From CAIWHR01 sp963823215 (lineage in GTDB: Bacteria > Pseudomonadota > Gammaproteobacteria > Burkholderiales > Casimicrobiaceae), in contig CAWGKT010000006.1 of NCBI GenBank assembly GCA_963823215.1, forward strand, positions 248,001 to 312,000: DNA of 64,000 nt. Direction: 5' to 3'. How positions within the stretch are numbered: the stretch's first letter is position 1; every line of letters begins with the position of its first letter. Below are positions 45,156 through 54,553 of the stretch, one piece after another. A program made the translations under genes and the position numbers. Under the pieces are notes generated by a model. That model had not been told where the DNA came from. It searched no databases and saw only the letters and a program-made list of their open reading frames with translations.

Positions 45156-45704
45156 ATGAAACGAAAAACGACGGTGCTGAGCGCGTTAGCAGTGTTCTTG
45201 GCCTTGGCCTTGGCCGTGCCCAGTTGGGCGCAGGTCAAAGAGCTCCCGAAACAGACCGTCACCGTTGCCGGCACCGTAGAGACGATCGATAAGAGCAGAC
45301 GCGCCGTGAACATCAAGACGGCCGATGGCAAGTTCGTCGCCCTCGACGTGCCCGCGAGCGCCAAGCGCTTCGACGAGGTCAAGGTTGGGGACAAGGTGAA
45401 GGTGACGTATAACAACAACGTCTTCGTGCGCCTGAAGCCGGCGGGCGAGGCGGCGGTCGATGGCGCCGAGACGACCTCCACCATGGGAAAGGAAGCGCAG
45501 CCCGGGGGCACGGCGTCGATGCTGCGGACGATGACGGCAACCATCGCCGAAATCGACAAGAGCGCGTCGTCGATGACCTTTGTCGGGCCGAACCAGTGGA
45601 AATATAGCCGACGGGTGGTCGATCCGAAGGTGTTCGATCAGGTCAAGGTGGGCGACCGGGTCGACATCATGTGGAGCACCGACCTCACCTTTGCGGTGCA
45701 GTAG
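45156..45704 (+). CDS. Periplasmic protein with two OB-like repeats, function unknown
   Basis: 182 residues, ribosome-binding site GAAAGGAGAT, signal peptide MKRKTTVLSALAVFLALALA ending near WAQ. Two similar halves follow: VAGTVETIDKSRRAVNIKTA with FDEVKVGDKVKVTYNN, and ATIAEIDKSASSMTFVGP with FDQVKVGDRVDIMWS. Each looks like a five-stranded barrel. It has the look of copper- or stress-induced periplasmic proteins of proteobacteria, but no ligand residues stand out. Confidence 0.7.
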   Translation: MKRKTTVLSALAVFLALALAVPSWAQVKELPKQTVTVAGTVETIDKSRRAVNIKTADGKFVALDVPASAKRFDEVKVGDKVKVTYNNNVFVRLKPAGEAAVDGAETTSTMGKEAQPGGTASMLRTMTATIAEIDKSASSMTFVGPNQWKYSRRVVDPKVFDQVKVGDRVDIMWSTDLTFAVQ

Positions 45705-45939
45705 CCTAGGGGACGAGCGCGCGGCTGCGGGCGACAAAAGCGTAGCAAGGGGACCGCGCCCGGTCACATCGCCCGGCAACGGGAGCACTCGAGGGCCGCC
45801 AGTTTTCGCCGTTGGCAGGAATTTGCTCTCGCGCGAGCGGCTCAACATCGGATAACGAAGGTAGAGAGTTCCGCCTGACGGCGCGGCGCGCGAGCGCGAT
45901 CCGCACGACGAGCACTAACTGGAAACCGAATACTGGCGT

Positions 45940-46026
45940 CGCTGGCTGCAGCGCGCGAGCAGCGAGCGGCGCTGTGAGGATGCCACCCGCGACGCTGCCA
46001 ATGAACGCTCGCCGGTCCATCACCAA
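45940..46026 (-). pseudogene. Signal-peptide fragment of an ABC substrate-binding protein
   Basis: The minus strand reads MDRRAFIGSVAGGILTAPLA, AR, with GAGGTG upstream, identical in style to the exported start of TRAP/ABC (COG2984-type) binding proteins. After about 27 residues the frame loses sense. The surrounding 45710-46560 holds no other recognisable gene. Confidence 0.35.
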
Positions 46027-46565
46027 ATCACCTCGTCATCGAATGGCAATCTGGCAATACCGCCGCCGCTAGGGTGAGTCGGTTGTATGACCAGTCTTGG
46101 CGCCGATCGCGGCCGGTCAGGATCAGAATTCATCTGCCACTGCCTGCCAGATCAAATCGCGGTTAAGACAGCCCCAATGCCGCGACTTCATACTGCATGG
46201 CGCAAGGCCGTTGGCGGTGGCGCCGGACAGCACACTTCCGCGATGACGCAGAAGGGCCGCGGCGCGACTTCGACTTAACCTCAGGCCCGCAAGGGCCCGC
46301 CGGCTTTCAGAGGCAGGACAGCGGCGACACGTACGAGAACGCGCGCGCTCCTGAATGAGGTGTTATCGGTATCGTCGCGCCATCGACGCATGAGCCGATC
46401 GTCCTTCTTTCCCTCCTGCCTCAATAGACACCTTTGCCTGCCAGCCTTAGACTCTGGCTCAGAACATGGCGGAATTCGCCCATTCGTAACAATTCAGAAT
46501 GGGGTGGATACGACCTCAGCGAGGCCCTGTGCGTCGTTGTGACCGAACTGTCGGAGTGACTGTCT
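46027..46565. other. Upstream region of the cyclase-like regulator
   Basis: More than 500 bases without a supported gene. The promoter of the downstream 1127-residue protein should lie here; I see no clear consensus. Confidence 0.4.
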
Positions 46566-49500
46566 GTGGCGAGCGACATTGGGCGATGGCTCGAAGGGCT
46601 TGACCTTGGGAAGTACGCGCCAGCGTTCGCCGAAAACGCGGTCGATCTTGCCGACCTGCCCCACCTGACCGACGAAGACTTAATGGGCCTGGGGCTCCCG
46701 CTCGGGCCCCGGCGGAGGCTGCAAGCGGCCATCAGGAAGTTGGCGGAAACGCCCGGACCGTCGACGGAGCGACGAACCGGAATCCGTCAGAAATCGTTCA
46801 CGGCAGAAGAGAATAAACGGCCCGATGCCGAACGCCGCCAGCTTACCGTGTTGTTCTGCGATCTTGTCGGATCGACCGAACTGTCGACACGCCTCGACCC
46901 GGAGGACATGGCCGGATTGATCGGCGCCTACCAAGACCAGGTAACGCGCGAAGTGGCACGCTACGAAGGTCATGTGGCGAAGTTCCTGGGCGATGGAGTG
47001 CTTGCGTATTTCGGATGGCCGCGCGCGCACGAGGACGATGCCGAGCGGGCGGTTCGCGCGGGTCTGGCTGTGACGGAGGCGGTGGCGCGCCTGCGGACGC
47101 TGGCTGACGAACCGCTGGCAGCGCGGGTTGGGATCGCGACCGGCCTCGTCATGGTCGGCGACATGACCGGCGAGAGCGGGACCGAGCGTGACGCGGTCGT
47201 CGGTGACACACCCAATCTGGCCGCGCGCCTGCAGGCCATCGCCAGTCCGGGCAGCGTCGTGGTGAGTCCGGACACCTCCGTTCTCCTCGGCCATCTGTTC
47301 GAACTCGACAATCTCGGCAGCCATGACCTGAAGGGCTTTCGGGGGTCCATGTGTGTCTGGCGGGTGCTGGGCGAGAGCCGCGCCGAGAGCCGCTTCGACG
47401 CCATGCACGGCACTGAGCTCACGCCGCTCGTCGGCCGCGAGCACGAAAGCGCCCTGCTGTTCGATCGCTGGCAGGTCGCGAGTGCGAGCGAGGGCCAGAT
47501 AGCTCTCGTCACGAGCGAGGCAGGCGTGGGCAAGTCGCGCATCATTCGCGCATTGCGGGAGCGGCTCGGCAAGAACTACATCCCGGTCAGTCATTACGGC
47601 TCGCCCCATCACACGAACAGCGCGCTTTACCCGGTCATCCGACTGCTCGAGCGCGCTGCAGGATTCGAGCGCGCGGATGCGCCCGAGGCACGACTTACGA
47701 AGCTCGAAGCTCTCCTCGCGCTTGGGAGCGAAAACCTGCGCGACGTGGTGCCCCTGGTTGCCTCGCTCCTGTCACTCCCGGTGGATGCACGGTACCCGAC
47801 GCCCGATCTCAACCCGCGGCAGCAGAAGCAACAGACGCTGGAAGCGCTGGTCGGTCAGATTCAGGGGCTGGCGATGCGCCAGCCGGTGCTTGCGGTGTTC
47901 GAGGATGCGCAGTGGATGGATCCGACGACGCTCGAGCTCCTGGACATGATCGTTCAGCGCGTACCCACGCTGCCGATATTGGTGATTGTCAGCTTTCGGC
48001 CGGAGTTCGTGCCACCGTGGACCGGCTATCCGCACGTTGTGACGCTCACCCTCTCCCGACTGACCCGTCGTCACGGCTTGGCGATTGTCGACCAGATCGC
48101 CGGCGGCAAATCCTTGCCGCCACCGGTGCTCGAGCAGATTCTGATGAAGACAGATGGCATACCGCTATTCGTCGAGGAACTGACCAGGACCGTCCTGGAG
48201 TCCGGCCTGCTGACCGACGCCGGCGATCATTTCGAGCTTTCCGGCCCACTTCCACCGTTCGCGATTCCCGCCACACTGCAAGACTCGTTGCTGGCGCGCC
48301 TGGACCGCCTGGCTCTGGTCAAGGAGGTCGCCCAGATCGGTGCGGTGATCGGGCGCGCGTTCTCCTATGACCTCCTCGCCAAGGTCTCCGTGCTGCCGGA
48401 GCCTGAGCTCAGCGTTTCCCTCGAGGAACTGGTCAGATCGGAACTGGTCTTCCGCCGCGGCACCCCGCCAGACGCGATATACAGCTTCAAGAACGCGCTC
48501 GTGCAGGACGCCGCGTACGCGAGCTTGCTCAAGAGCCGGCGCCATGAGCTGCACGCCCGTATCGCTGCGGTGCTCGAAGATCATTTCCCGGAGACGATTG
48601 CGACCGAGCCCGAAGTTCTCGCACATCATCTCTCGCAGGCGGGATTGCATGGACACGCGGTCGAATACTGGCGCAAGGCCGGAGAAATCGCGGTCCGCCG
48701 ATCAGCGAACATCGAGGCCATTGCCCATTTCTCGAAGGCGCTCGAGGCGCTTGCGACGCAGCCCGAAAGCAGCGCACGTTCAGAGCAGGAATTTGCGCTG
48801 CAGATGGCTGTTGCCGTTCCGCTCGTGGCGACCAAGGGCATTTCGGGTATCGAGGTGGAGCGGGCGTACAGCCGCGCCCAGGCCCTGTGCGAGGAACACG
48901 GCAAACTTGACCAGGTTTTCCCGGTCTTTCGCGGTCTTTGGAACTGCCATCTCGCTCGTGGCGAGATGCAGCGGGCTCACGATCTCGCCGTCCGCATCTC
49001 GGCCCAGGCTGCGGCGCATGACGAGCCGCTGCATCGCGCTCTTGCTCACCGGGCCCTCGGTTCGAGCCTGTTCTTTCTTGGTCGCTTTGCCGAGTCTTTG
49101 GACGAAACGGATCAGGCCGTCGCGATCGATGACGCGCTTGAAGGCTCGGATGGCGAGCGCACCCAACTGTTCCTGTACGGGGAGCGGCCGGGCATCATTG
49201 CGCGGCTCTATGGGGGCTGGGCCCTGTGGTTCCTGGGTTTTCCCGATCGCGCCGTGGCGCGCTTCGACGCGGCAATTGCGCTCGCCGAAAAGCTTGGTCA
49301 CGCCTACAGTCTGGCATTTGCCCTGACGTTTGCGGCCGGCATGCGCAATGATCGCCGCGACTTTGCGGTCGCGCTCGAATGCGCCGAAGCAGCGTCCCGC
49401 ATTGCCGCCAAGCACGACTTGCCGCTGTGGATGAGCGAGAGCGCTATAGCGAAGGGAATTGCCGAGGCGAGTCTCGGCCACCATGCGGAGGGGATCGCGC

Positions 49501-49949
49501 AACTGCGCTCCGGCATTTCGGGTCTGCAACGAATCGGCGATTTCCACCATAGGAGTCACTGGCTTGGACTGCTGGCCGCCGCCTGTCTGGAGGCCGGCGC
49601 CGATAGCGATGCACTAATGGCACTCGACGAGGCGCTGGAGGTTGTCGCCGTAACGCAAGAGCGTTACTTCGCGCCGGACCTCGAACGGCTCAGAGGTGTT
49701 CTGTTGACGCGGCAAGGTAAACCCGATGAAGCCGACGCTTGCTTCCAGAAAGCGCTGCGCACGGCAGCAAGCATGGGATCGAAGTCGCTGGAGTTGCGAG
49801 CCGCCATGAGCCTCGCCCAACTTTGGGGCAAGCGGGGCAGACGCACCGAAGCCCACGACCTGCTCGCCCCCGTCTACGGCTGGTTTACCGAGGGCTTCGA
49901 CACCACTGATCTCAAGGACGCAAAGGCCCTGCTCGATCAGCTCAGGTAG
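46566..49949 (+). CDS. SAM domain - class III nucleotide cyclase-like - AAA ATPase - TPR protein
   Basis: 1127 residues from GTG 46566. SAM-like domain at 3-62 (IGRWLEGLDLGKYAPAFAEN). A class III cyclase domain lies at about 88-265: RQLTVLFCDLVGSTELSTRL has the metal-binding Asp, FLGDGVLAYFGWP the second Asp, and VVGDTPNLAARLQ the purine-side region. AAA/STAND ATPase follows from 280, with SEAGVGKSR near 315 and LAVFEDAQWMDPTTLELLDM as Walker B. From about 690 to the end come TPR-like helical repeats. Such proteins couple ligand or protein binding to nucleotide signalling in many proteobacteria. Cyclase activity is not assured, since several substrate residues vary in this group. Confidence 0.85.
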   Translation: MASDIGRWLEGLDLGKYAPAFAENAVDLADLPHLTDEDLMGLGLPLGPRRRLQAAIRKLAETPGPSTERRTGIRQKSFTAEENKRPDAERRQLTVLFCDLVGSTELSTRLDPEDMAGLIGAYQDQVTREVARYEGHVAKFLGDGVLAYFGWPRAHEDDAERAVRAGLAVTEAVARLRTLADEPLAARVGIATGLVMVGDMTGESGTERDAVVGDTPNLAARLQAIASPGSVVVSPDTSVLLGHLFELDNLGSHDLKGFRGSMCVWRVLGESRAESRFDAMHGTELTPLVGREHESALLFDRWQVASASEGQIALVTSEAGVGKSRIIRALRERLGKNYIPVSHYGSPHHTNSALYPVIRLLERAAGFERADAPEARLTKLEALLALGSENLRDVVPLVASLLSLPVDARYPTPDLNPRQQKQQTLEALVGQIQGLAMRQPVLAVFEDAQWMDPTTLELLDMIVQRVPTLPILVIVSFRPEFVPPWTGYPHVVTLTLSRLTRRHGLAIVDQIAGGKSLPPPVLEQILMKTDGIPLFVEELTRTVLESGLLTDAGDHFELSGPLPPFAIPATLQDSLLARLDRLALVKEVAQIGAVIGRAFSYDLLAKVSVLPEPELSVSLEELVRSELVFRRGTPPDAIYSFKNALVQDAAYASLLKSRRHELHARIAAVLEDHFPETIATEPEVLAHHLSQAGLHGHAVEYWRKAGEIAVRRSANIEAIAHFSKALEALATQPESSARSEQEFALQMAVAVPLVATKGISGIEVERAYSRAQALCEEHGKLDQVFPVFRGLWNCHLARGEMQRAHDLAVRISAQAAAHDEPLHRALAHRALGSSLFFLGRFAESLDETDQAVAIDDALEGSDGERTQLFLYGERPGIIARLYGGWALWFLGFPDRAVARFDAAIALAEKLGHAYSLAFALTFAAGMRNDRRDFAVALECAEAASRIAAKHDLPLWMSESAIAKGIAEASLGHHAEGIAQLRSGISGLQRIGDFHHRSHWLGLLAAACLEAGADSDALMALDEALEVVAVTQERYFAPDLERLRGVLLTRQGKPDEADACFQKALRTAASMGSKSLELRAAMSLAQLWGKRGRRTEAHDLLAPVYGWFTEGFDTTDLKDAKALLDQLR

Positions 49950-49980
49950 GCACCGGAGTCAGCGGCGCCATCCCCAACCG

Positions 49981-50010
49981 GCCGCACCCTCCACGCACTG
50001 AATTCGTTCG
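49981..50010. repeat. Partial copy 3 of the dispersed repeat
   Basis: GCCGCACCCTCCACGCACTG followed by AATTCGTTCG matches the first 30 bases of the repeats at 37521 and 43816. The remainder is replaced. Confidence 0.55.
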
Positions 50011-50430
50011 CCTGGAGGTCCCCCGACCGCCGGGGAGACTCTGTTCTTTCGGTTATGACAACGGCATGAGCAGATCTCTGCCTGGTCTGCCCCGCCAATA
50101 TGAGCGTCGGCTTTGGAGCGCAGGCTCGATTGTCTCTTCTTGGCCGAACGCGCCCATCGACGAGTCGCGACCGAATGGCCGGTGCCTCGCGACATTGCAG
50201 CCATATTTGGCGTCCACGGGACCGGCAGCAGGGCGTCGACTGCCGCCGTTGTGGGCACGGAAATAAACCGCATGATGCCCATGTCCTGCCCGACCTGGGG
50301 ATGGGCCCGAACCTCGAACCGGTGTGGACCCGACGAACAACGTCAGACGACGTGGGATCGCATTGACCTAGCCCGCGGCGTGATTAGGTGTATGATGATG
50401 TCATAGCAATCGGACCGAGGATGGTCAGCG
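50011..50430. other. Intergenic region with a possible recombinase scrap
   Basis: No intact gene. Near 50330-50385 the plus strand reads TTWDRIDLARGVIR, reminiscent of a tyrosine recombinase core, but only about 14 residues long. Confidence 0.3.
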
Positions 50431-50760
50431 ATGGACGAGAGCAGATTTCTATCGTTGCTGAGGAAGGCGCGCATCCATTCCTACCTAGGGGGAAGTCCCG
50501 ACTATTGGCACGGATACCAGCGAGGGCTGCGACGCGGATTTCTGGGCGATCTGTTTGGCACCGACGACGAGCACAAGCACTGGATGCGCCTTGCGGACGA
50601 TGGCAGTGATAAGGCTAGTCGGGAGTGCGGTCGTGGCTACCGCGACGGACTGAACGCCTGCGATGCCGCCGCTGAGGGCAGCCCACTTGCCGGATCAACG
50701 CGCAGTCGCGGCGGTGATCTGGAAATCCAAGCTAAACGGGTCAATCCGAGCCGACGATAA
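50431..50760 (+). CDS. Small hypothetical protein of the YWHGYQRGLRR type
   Basis: 109 residues, MDESRFLSLLRKARIHSYLG. The segment DYWHGYQRGLRRGFLGDLFG, TDDEHKHWMRLADD and CGRGYRDGLN shows the ordered aromatic/basic pattern of a small betaproteobacterial family of unknown function. The last 25 residues are low in structure. The start follows GAGGATGGTCAGCG, a modest site. Confidence 0.5.
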   Translation: MDESRFLSLLRKARIHSYLGGSPDYWHGYQRGLRRGFLGDLFGTDDEHKHWMRLADDGSDKASRECGRGYRDGLNACDAAAEGSPLAGSTRSRGGDLEIQAKRVNPSRR

Positions 50761-50870
50761 TCGCTGCTCGCGCGTTCTACGCTGGCAAATTCTTCTGCCA
50801 GTGCCTCCGCTCGCCGCGGATCCAGCTTCCAATAACACGCATCGTCGATCCAAGCGGTAACCGAGTCGAG

Positions 50871-51250
50871 CTACTTCTGGGAGCTCGACTGCGCAATGAG
50901 CTTGCCGATTGTTGAATCTGGCTGCATGCGTTCGACGAAGGCTATCGAGGCGGCCTGGAAGATCATCTGGTCGGCGTCGTTCACGTCATCCTGGCGGTTC
51001 GCCATGACGTAACACGGTTGCTGCGCATCGGGGTCCAGAACGCAGCGGACGGTGAAAGCGTCGCGCAATACCGGGTAGTCAGTGCCAAGGTGATCAATCC
51101 TGCCGCAGAACATGCTCCCGTTTCCGAGCGTGACCGATTGTATGGTGTCGTGATTAGCGGCTTGTGGAACCGGAGATGGTTTTGGTACACACTGGACACG
51201 AGTAGTGCGATGATCGCAAACCCGACTGCAGCAAGAGTAGGTGCGTTCAT
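50871..51250 (-). CDS. Small membrane-anchored hypothetical protein with one frameshift
   Basis: ATG 51250 gives a membrane anchor (LAAVGFAIIALLVSSVYQNH) and a short linker. Near 51105 the sense moves to the neighbouring frame: RIDHLGTDYPVLRDAFTVRC, DPDAQQPCYVMANRQDDVND, ending at 50871. Joined length is about 126 residues, with a periplasmic domain containing two cysteines. Function unknown; a base-calling slip is as likely as real decay. Confidence 0.45.
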
Positions 51251-51296
51251 GGCACGTTCACCTGATTACCTGACCACAAGCGATTGTATCCAGAGC

Positions 51297-51848
51297 ATGA
51301 AACGACCCATTCGGATGTTTGCTGCGAGGGCGCTATTCGTCGCAGGAACGGCGCTTTCGAGCGCCGCGCAAGCGGACGTAGAGCTGACCGCTCCGGATGG
51401 CCGGCGCATCCTGCTCAAAGACAACGGAACCTGGCTGTACGTGGAGGCAGATCGAACCGCGGACACAATTACCAAGGAGGGCGAGGCGATACTTGTCTTG
51501 GAGCGCAAGATGGAACGTGGCAACGGCTGCAGGATCGCAGTGCGGCTCGAGAACAATCTGCCCTACGAGATCCGTAGCCTCGTGCCGTATTATTCGGTAT
51601 ATCGCGCCAATGGCGTGATCTACGATACTGTGTCGGGGCCATCGGCGTTCACTTCCTTGAAGCCGGGGGACAGGCAGAGTCGGGAAATCGATTTCGCAGG
51701 AATCTCCTGTCAGGACATAGTGCGTGTGCAGGTCGTCGGGGGAGACCGATGCGAAATGGGCGATCTGACCAAGTTCTCGGCGACGAAGGGACAATGCCTG
51801 GCACTAGTGCGCGTCGTGAAAAGCGACCTGTTGCGTTTCGACAAATAG
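51297..51848 (+). CDS. Exported hypothetical protein
   Basis: 183 residues from ATG 51297 with a signal peptide (MFAARALFVAGTALSSAAQA). The mature start DVELTAPDGRRILLKDNGTW is a conserved-looking beta hairpin seen in small periplasmic proteins. A Cys-containing beta domain follows (GNGCRIAVRLENNLPYEIRS, CQDIVRVQVVGGDRC). In-frame starts further upstream overlap the divergent small gene. Ends just before a hairpin terminator. Confidence 0.65.
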   Translation: MKRPIRMFAARALFVAGTALSSAAQADVELTAPDGRRILLKDNGTWLYVEADRTADTITKEGEAILVLERKMERGNGCRIAVRLENNLPYEIRSLVPYYSVYRANGVIYDTVSGPSAFTSLKPGDRQSREIDFAGISCQDIVRVQVVGGDRCEMGDLTKFSATKGQCLALVRVVKSDLLRFDK

Positions 51849-51882
51849 ACGAAACACCAAACGTTGATTCCGCGCCAGCACA

Positions 51883-51905
51883 GGCCCCGCTCAGGCGGGG
51901 TTTGC
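51883..51905. terminator. Bidirectional terminator between convergent genes
   Basis: GGCCCCGCTCAGGCGGGG hairpin with a short T run on the right; its left flank (CGCGCCAGCACA) is shared with 37429-37440. Confidence 0.65.
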
Positions 51906-51909
51906 CATT

Positions 51910-52074
51910 TCAAATGCCGGAGCGGGTGATCGTCACGTCGGAATAGGGATCGATACGTTTTTGCTGGTGACGCGCGGCGCGATCCTCGTCGCCCGACATT
52001 CGCATGAGCGCCAACACGAACAACAACCCCAGCGCCCAACCGACCAGGCCCAACATGATCCAGGTCAGAACCAT
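51910..52074 (-). CDS. Small single-pass membrane protein
   Basis: 54 residues, MVLTWIMLGLVGWALGLLFV with ALMRMSGDEDRAARHQQKRI. The ATG at 52074 follows AAAGGGGCGCAG. One membrane helix and a charged cytoplasmic tail. Function unknown. Confidence 0.5.
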   Translation of the reverse strand: MVLTWIMLGLVGWALGLLFVLALMRMSGDEDRAARHQQKRIDPYSDVTITRSGI

Positions 52075-52321
52075 CTGCGCCCCCTTTGCCTCGCCCCGAT
52101 GGCGGCATACTGCCACGGGCAGGCGTCGTCGGTAGGCTACAGAGTTGTTTCAGATCAAGAAATTACCGCGCCGTGACGGATTTGCAACATGCCCCGGTAC
52201 CCCAAAGTTGTGTTGCAGTGCGTCAATTTCAGGGAACACGGCGGTCGGCTCCGCTGGCGCGAACGTTCTCAGCGTCGCGTCATGCCCGAGTGCAAGCGTC
52301 CGGCTGGGGTAACCTTAGGCA

Positions 52322-52834
52322 GTGAACGACAAGAACAACGAGCGCGGTCCTGCCCTCGAAGGGTTGCCTGAACCGCCCGAGGTCGAGGTCGTGATCGAGG
52401 TTCCCCGCGGCAGCTTTCTGAAACGTGGATCCACCGGTCACGTCGACTTCATCTCGCCCCTGCCGTGCCCTTTCAACTATGGCGCCGTGCCGAATTTCAT
52501 AGGATTGGAAGGCGACTTGCTGGACGCGGTAGTGCTCGGACCGCGCCTGGCGTTCGGCACGCGGACACGCGTCAAGGCATGGGGAGCCGTGATATTGACC
52601 GACCGCGGGATGGTGGACGACAAACTCATCTGCAGCCAACGTCCTTTGAACTCCACGGAGCGCCGCAGGGTGCTCCGTTTTTTCCACTTCTACGCGAAAT
52701 GCAAGGGTCTGCTGAATTTGTGGCGCCGCCGGCCCGGGCGCAACGCTTGCGAAGGATGGTGTGAGGCCAGTCAGGCGCTCGACCGTGCCCGGCCGAGAGA
52801 CCATTCGTGGCATGGACCGCCGATTGAGTTCTGA
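52322..52834 (+). CDS. Soluble inorganic pyrophosphatase-like protein
   Basis: 170 residues from GTG 52322. VVIEVPRGSFLKRGSTGHVD, PCPFNYGAVPNFIGLEGDLL and DAVVLGPR follow the family I pyrophosphatase order (substrate Lys/Arg, Tyr, and the D-G-D-x-x-D metal site, here EGDLLD). DRGMVDDKLICSQ and FFHFYAKCKGLLN match the second metal and C-terminal helix regions. The first Asp of the metal motif is Glu. Likely PPi hydrolysis in the cytoplasm or a phospho-substrate variant; not next to other phosphate genes. Confidence 0.75.
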   Translation: MNDKNNERGPALEGLPEPPEVEVVIEVPRGSFLKRGSTGHVDFISPLPCPFNYGAVPNFIGLEGDLLDAVVLGPRLAFGTRTRVKAWGAVILTDRGMVDDKLICSQRPLNSTERRRVLRFFHFYAKCKGLLNLWRRRPGRNACEGWCEASQALDRARPRDHSWHGPPIEF

Positions 52835-52881
52835 CTGATCTACGTGCTGCGCAAAAAATGGCGCGGCGGGCGCCTGCAACC

Positions 52882-53655
52882 CTACATCTGCTTGAACAGA
52901 TGGTTGTAGCTGCGACTCACTTCCAGCTTTTCTTCGCTGCCCTTCACATGCACCACCTGATTGCCGCGGAGGTTGCGGCTGACCTGCTCGACCGCGTCGA
53001 CGCGAACCACGGTGGCGCGATGAATTTGCCAGAATTCGTCCGGGTCCAGTTCTTCGATCAACTCTTTGATCGGCTTGCGGATCAGCGCCTCGAAGCTTCG
53101 AGTCTGCACGCGAGTGTATTTGTCCTCGGCGCGGAAGTAGAGGATGTCGCCGGTCGGGATCATCCGAATGGTGGCGCCTACGCTGGCCTGTACCCAACGC
53201 ATGTATTCGCGCGGCTTCAGGCCGCCGGCTCCTAGCCGACGCGACAACTGCGCCAGCAAGTCATGCATCGGATCGGGCTCTTGCTTGAGCCGCGCGCGCA
53301 GGCGCTGGCAGGTCAGCGCCACCCGCTCCGGTTCTGCCGGCTTCAGCAGATAGTCGACAGCGCCCTGCTCGAAGGCGCTGATCGCATATTGGTCGTGGGC
53401 GGTGACGAAGACTACGTGGGCCTGGCCGGCCAGGGCCCGGGCTGCCTGGATGCCGTCCACCCCGGGCATGCTGATGTCGAGAAAGACGATGTCGGGTTCC
53501 ATGCTCTGCACGATCGCGATTGCCTCGCGACCATTGCTGGCCTCGCCCACGATCAACAGTTCGGGCCAGGCATCCTTCAGGCGCGCAATGATCTGTTCGC
53601 GCATCAGGCGCTCATCGTCGGCGACGACGGCGGTGGGGGCGGGCAAGGGTTGCAT
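52882..53655 (-). CDS. LytTR-family response regulator
   Basis: 257 residues from ATG 53655; an upstream in-frame start at 53733 overlaps the kinase gene. The receiver domain covers 8-125 with acidic residues ADDE at 12-15, phosphoacceptor Asp60 in FLDISMPG, and Lys in YLLKPAEP. The LytTR DNA-binding domain at about 150-257 reads ILYFRAEDKYTRVQTRSFEA and FWQIHRATVVRVDAV. It pairs with the LytS-like kinase encoded 16 bases upstream; targets are not visible here. Confidence 0.9.
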   Translation of the reverse strand: MQPLPAPTAVVADDERLMREQIIARLKDAWPELLIVGEASNGREAIAIVQSMEPDIVFLDISMPGVDGIQAARALAGQAHVVFVTAHDQYAISAFEQGAVDYLLKPAEPERVALTCQRLRARLKQEPDPMHDLLAQLSRRLGAGGLKPREYMRWVQASVGATIRMIPTGDILYFRAEDKYTRVQTRSFEALIRKPIKELIEELDPDEFWQIHRATVVRVDAVEQVSRNLRGNQVVHVKGSEEKLEVSRSYNHLFKQM

Positions 53656-53671
53656 GCGGGTACTCGTCCAA

Positions 53672-54553
53672 TCAGGCCGGGGCGGGGGCAGGGACAACTT
53701 CGTAGGGCACTTTGATCGTGGCACAGGTGCCACCCGCGGGGGGCACGCTGATGATCAGCTCGGCACGGTCGTTGTACAAGGCCTTCAGCCGTTCGCGGAT
53801 GTTGGCCAGTCCCACGCCACCTTCGGACTTCGGCATGAAGCCGATGCCGGTATCGAGCACATGGACCGCCAACTGCCCATCGACGATCTCGGCACCGATC
53901 TCGAGCCGGCCGCCCTCGGCCTTCGGCTCCAGGCCGTGCTTGATGGCGTTTTCGACCAGGGTTTGCAACATCATCGACGGGAAGACCGCCGATTTCAAGC
54001 CGTCCGGCACATTCAATGTCGGCTGCAAGCGTTCTTCCATTCGCACCGCCATGATTTCCAGGAAGGCGCTGGAAAGTTTGACCTGCTGACCCAGTGTGGG
54101 CCGGCTGCCGTCCCGCATCTGCGGCATGGCCGAGCGCAGGTAGCGGATCAGGCTCTGCTGCATCCTGGAGGCGCGCGGCGGGTCGGTTTGGATAAGCTGG
54201 TCGATGCTGGCCAGCGTATTGAAGAGGAAGTGCGGTTCGATCTGGGCCTGCAGCGATTCCATGCGCGCTTCGAGCACCGTGCGCTCGAGCTGTTCCGTTT
54301 CGGCCCGCCGGTTGGCCTGGCTGGCGGTCAGTTCCGCCCTGCGCTTGCCGCCCGCCACCACCTTTATGATGAAGGAGGCGACGATGAGCAGAAAGGTCAG
54401 CGTGGGCAGCTTGAATATGCTGCCAATCAACAAGCTCAGGAACGATACGAGCAGCAGCGCCTTCCACGACACGACGGCCACCCAATCGAAGAAGCCCCAC
54501 CACATCACGACGATGCCCCTGCGGATCTGGCGGAACGCTTGTCGGATGCCCAT
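53672..54553 (-). CDS. LytS/YehU-type sensor histidine kinase
   Basis: 293 residues. Two membrane helices lie at about 16-68 (WVAVVSWKALLLVSFLSLLI, LPTLTFLLIVASFIIKVVAG). The phosphoacceptor region is LQAQIEPHFLFNTLASIDQL with His near 108. The ATPase part has MLQTLVENAIKHGLEP (N-box) and VLDTGIGFMPKSEGGVGLAN (G-boxes). There is no extracellular sensor domain, so it probably senses a membrane or redox cue. It is operonic with the LytTR regulator. Confidence 0.9.
   Translation of the reverse strand: MGIRQAFRQIRRGIVVMWWGFFDWVAVVSWKALLLVSFLSLLIGSIFKLPTLTFLLIVASFIIKVVAGGKRRAELTASQANRRAETEQLERTVLEARMESLQAQIEPHFLFNTLASIDQLIQTDPPRASRMQQSLIRYLRSAMPQMRDGSRPTLGQQVKLSSAFLEIMAVRMEERLQPTLNVPDGLKSAVFPSMMLQTLVENAIKHGLEPKAEGGRLEIGAEIVDGQLAVHVLDTGIGFMPKSEGGVGLANIRERLKALYNDRAELIISVPPAGGTCATIKVPYEVVPAPAPA

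Noticed and set aside
50320..50406. Tyrosine recombinase gene fragment
   Set aside because: Only about 14 residues resemble the family; too short to call as a feature.
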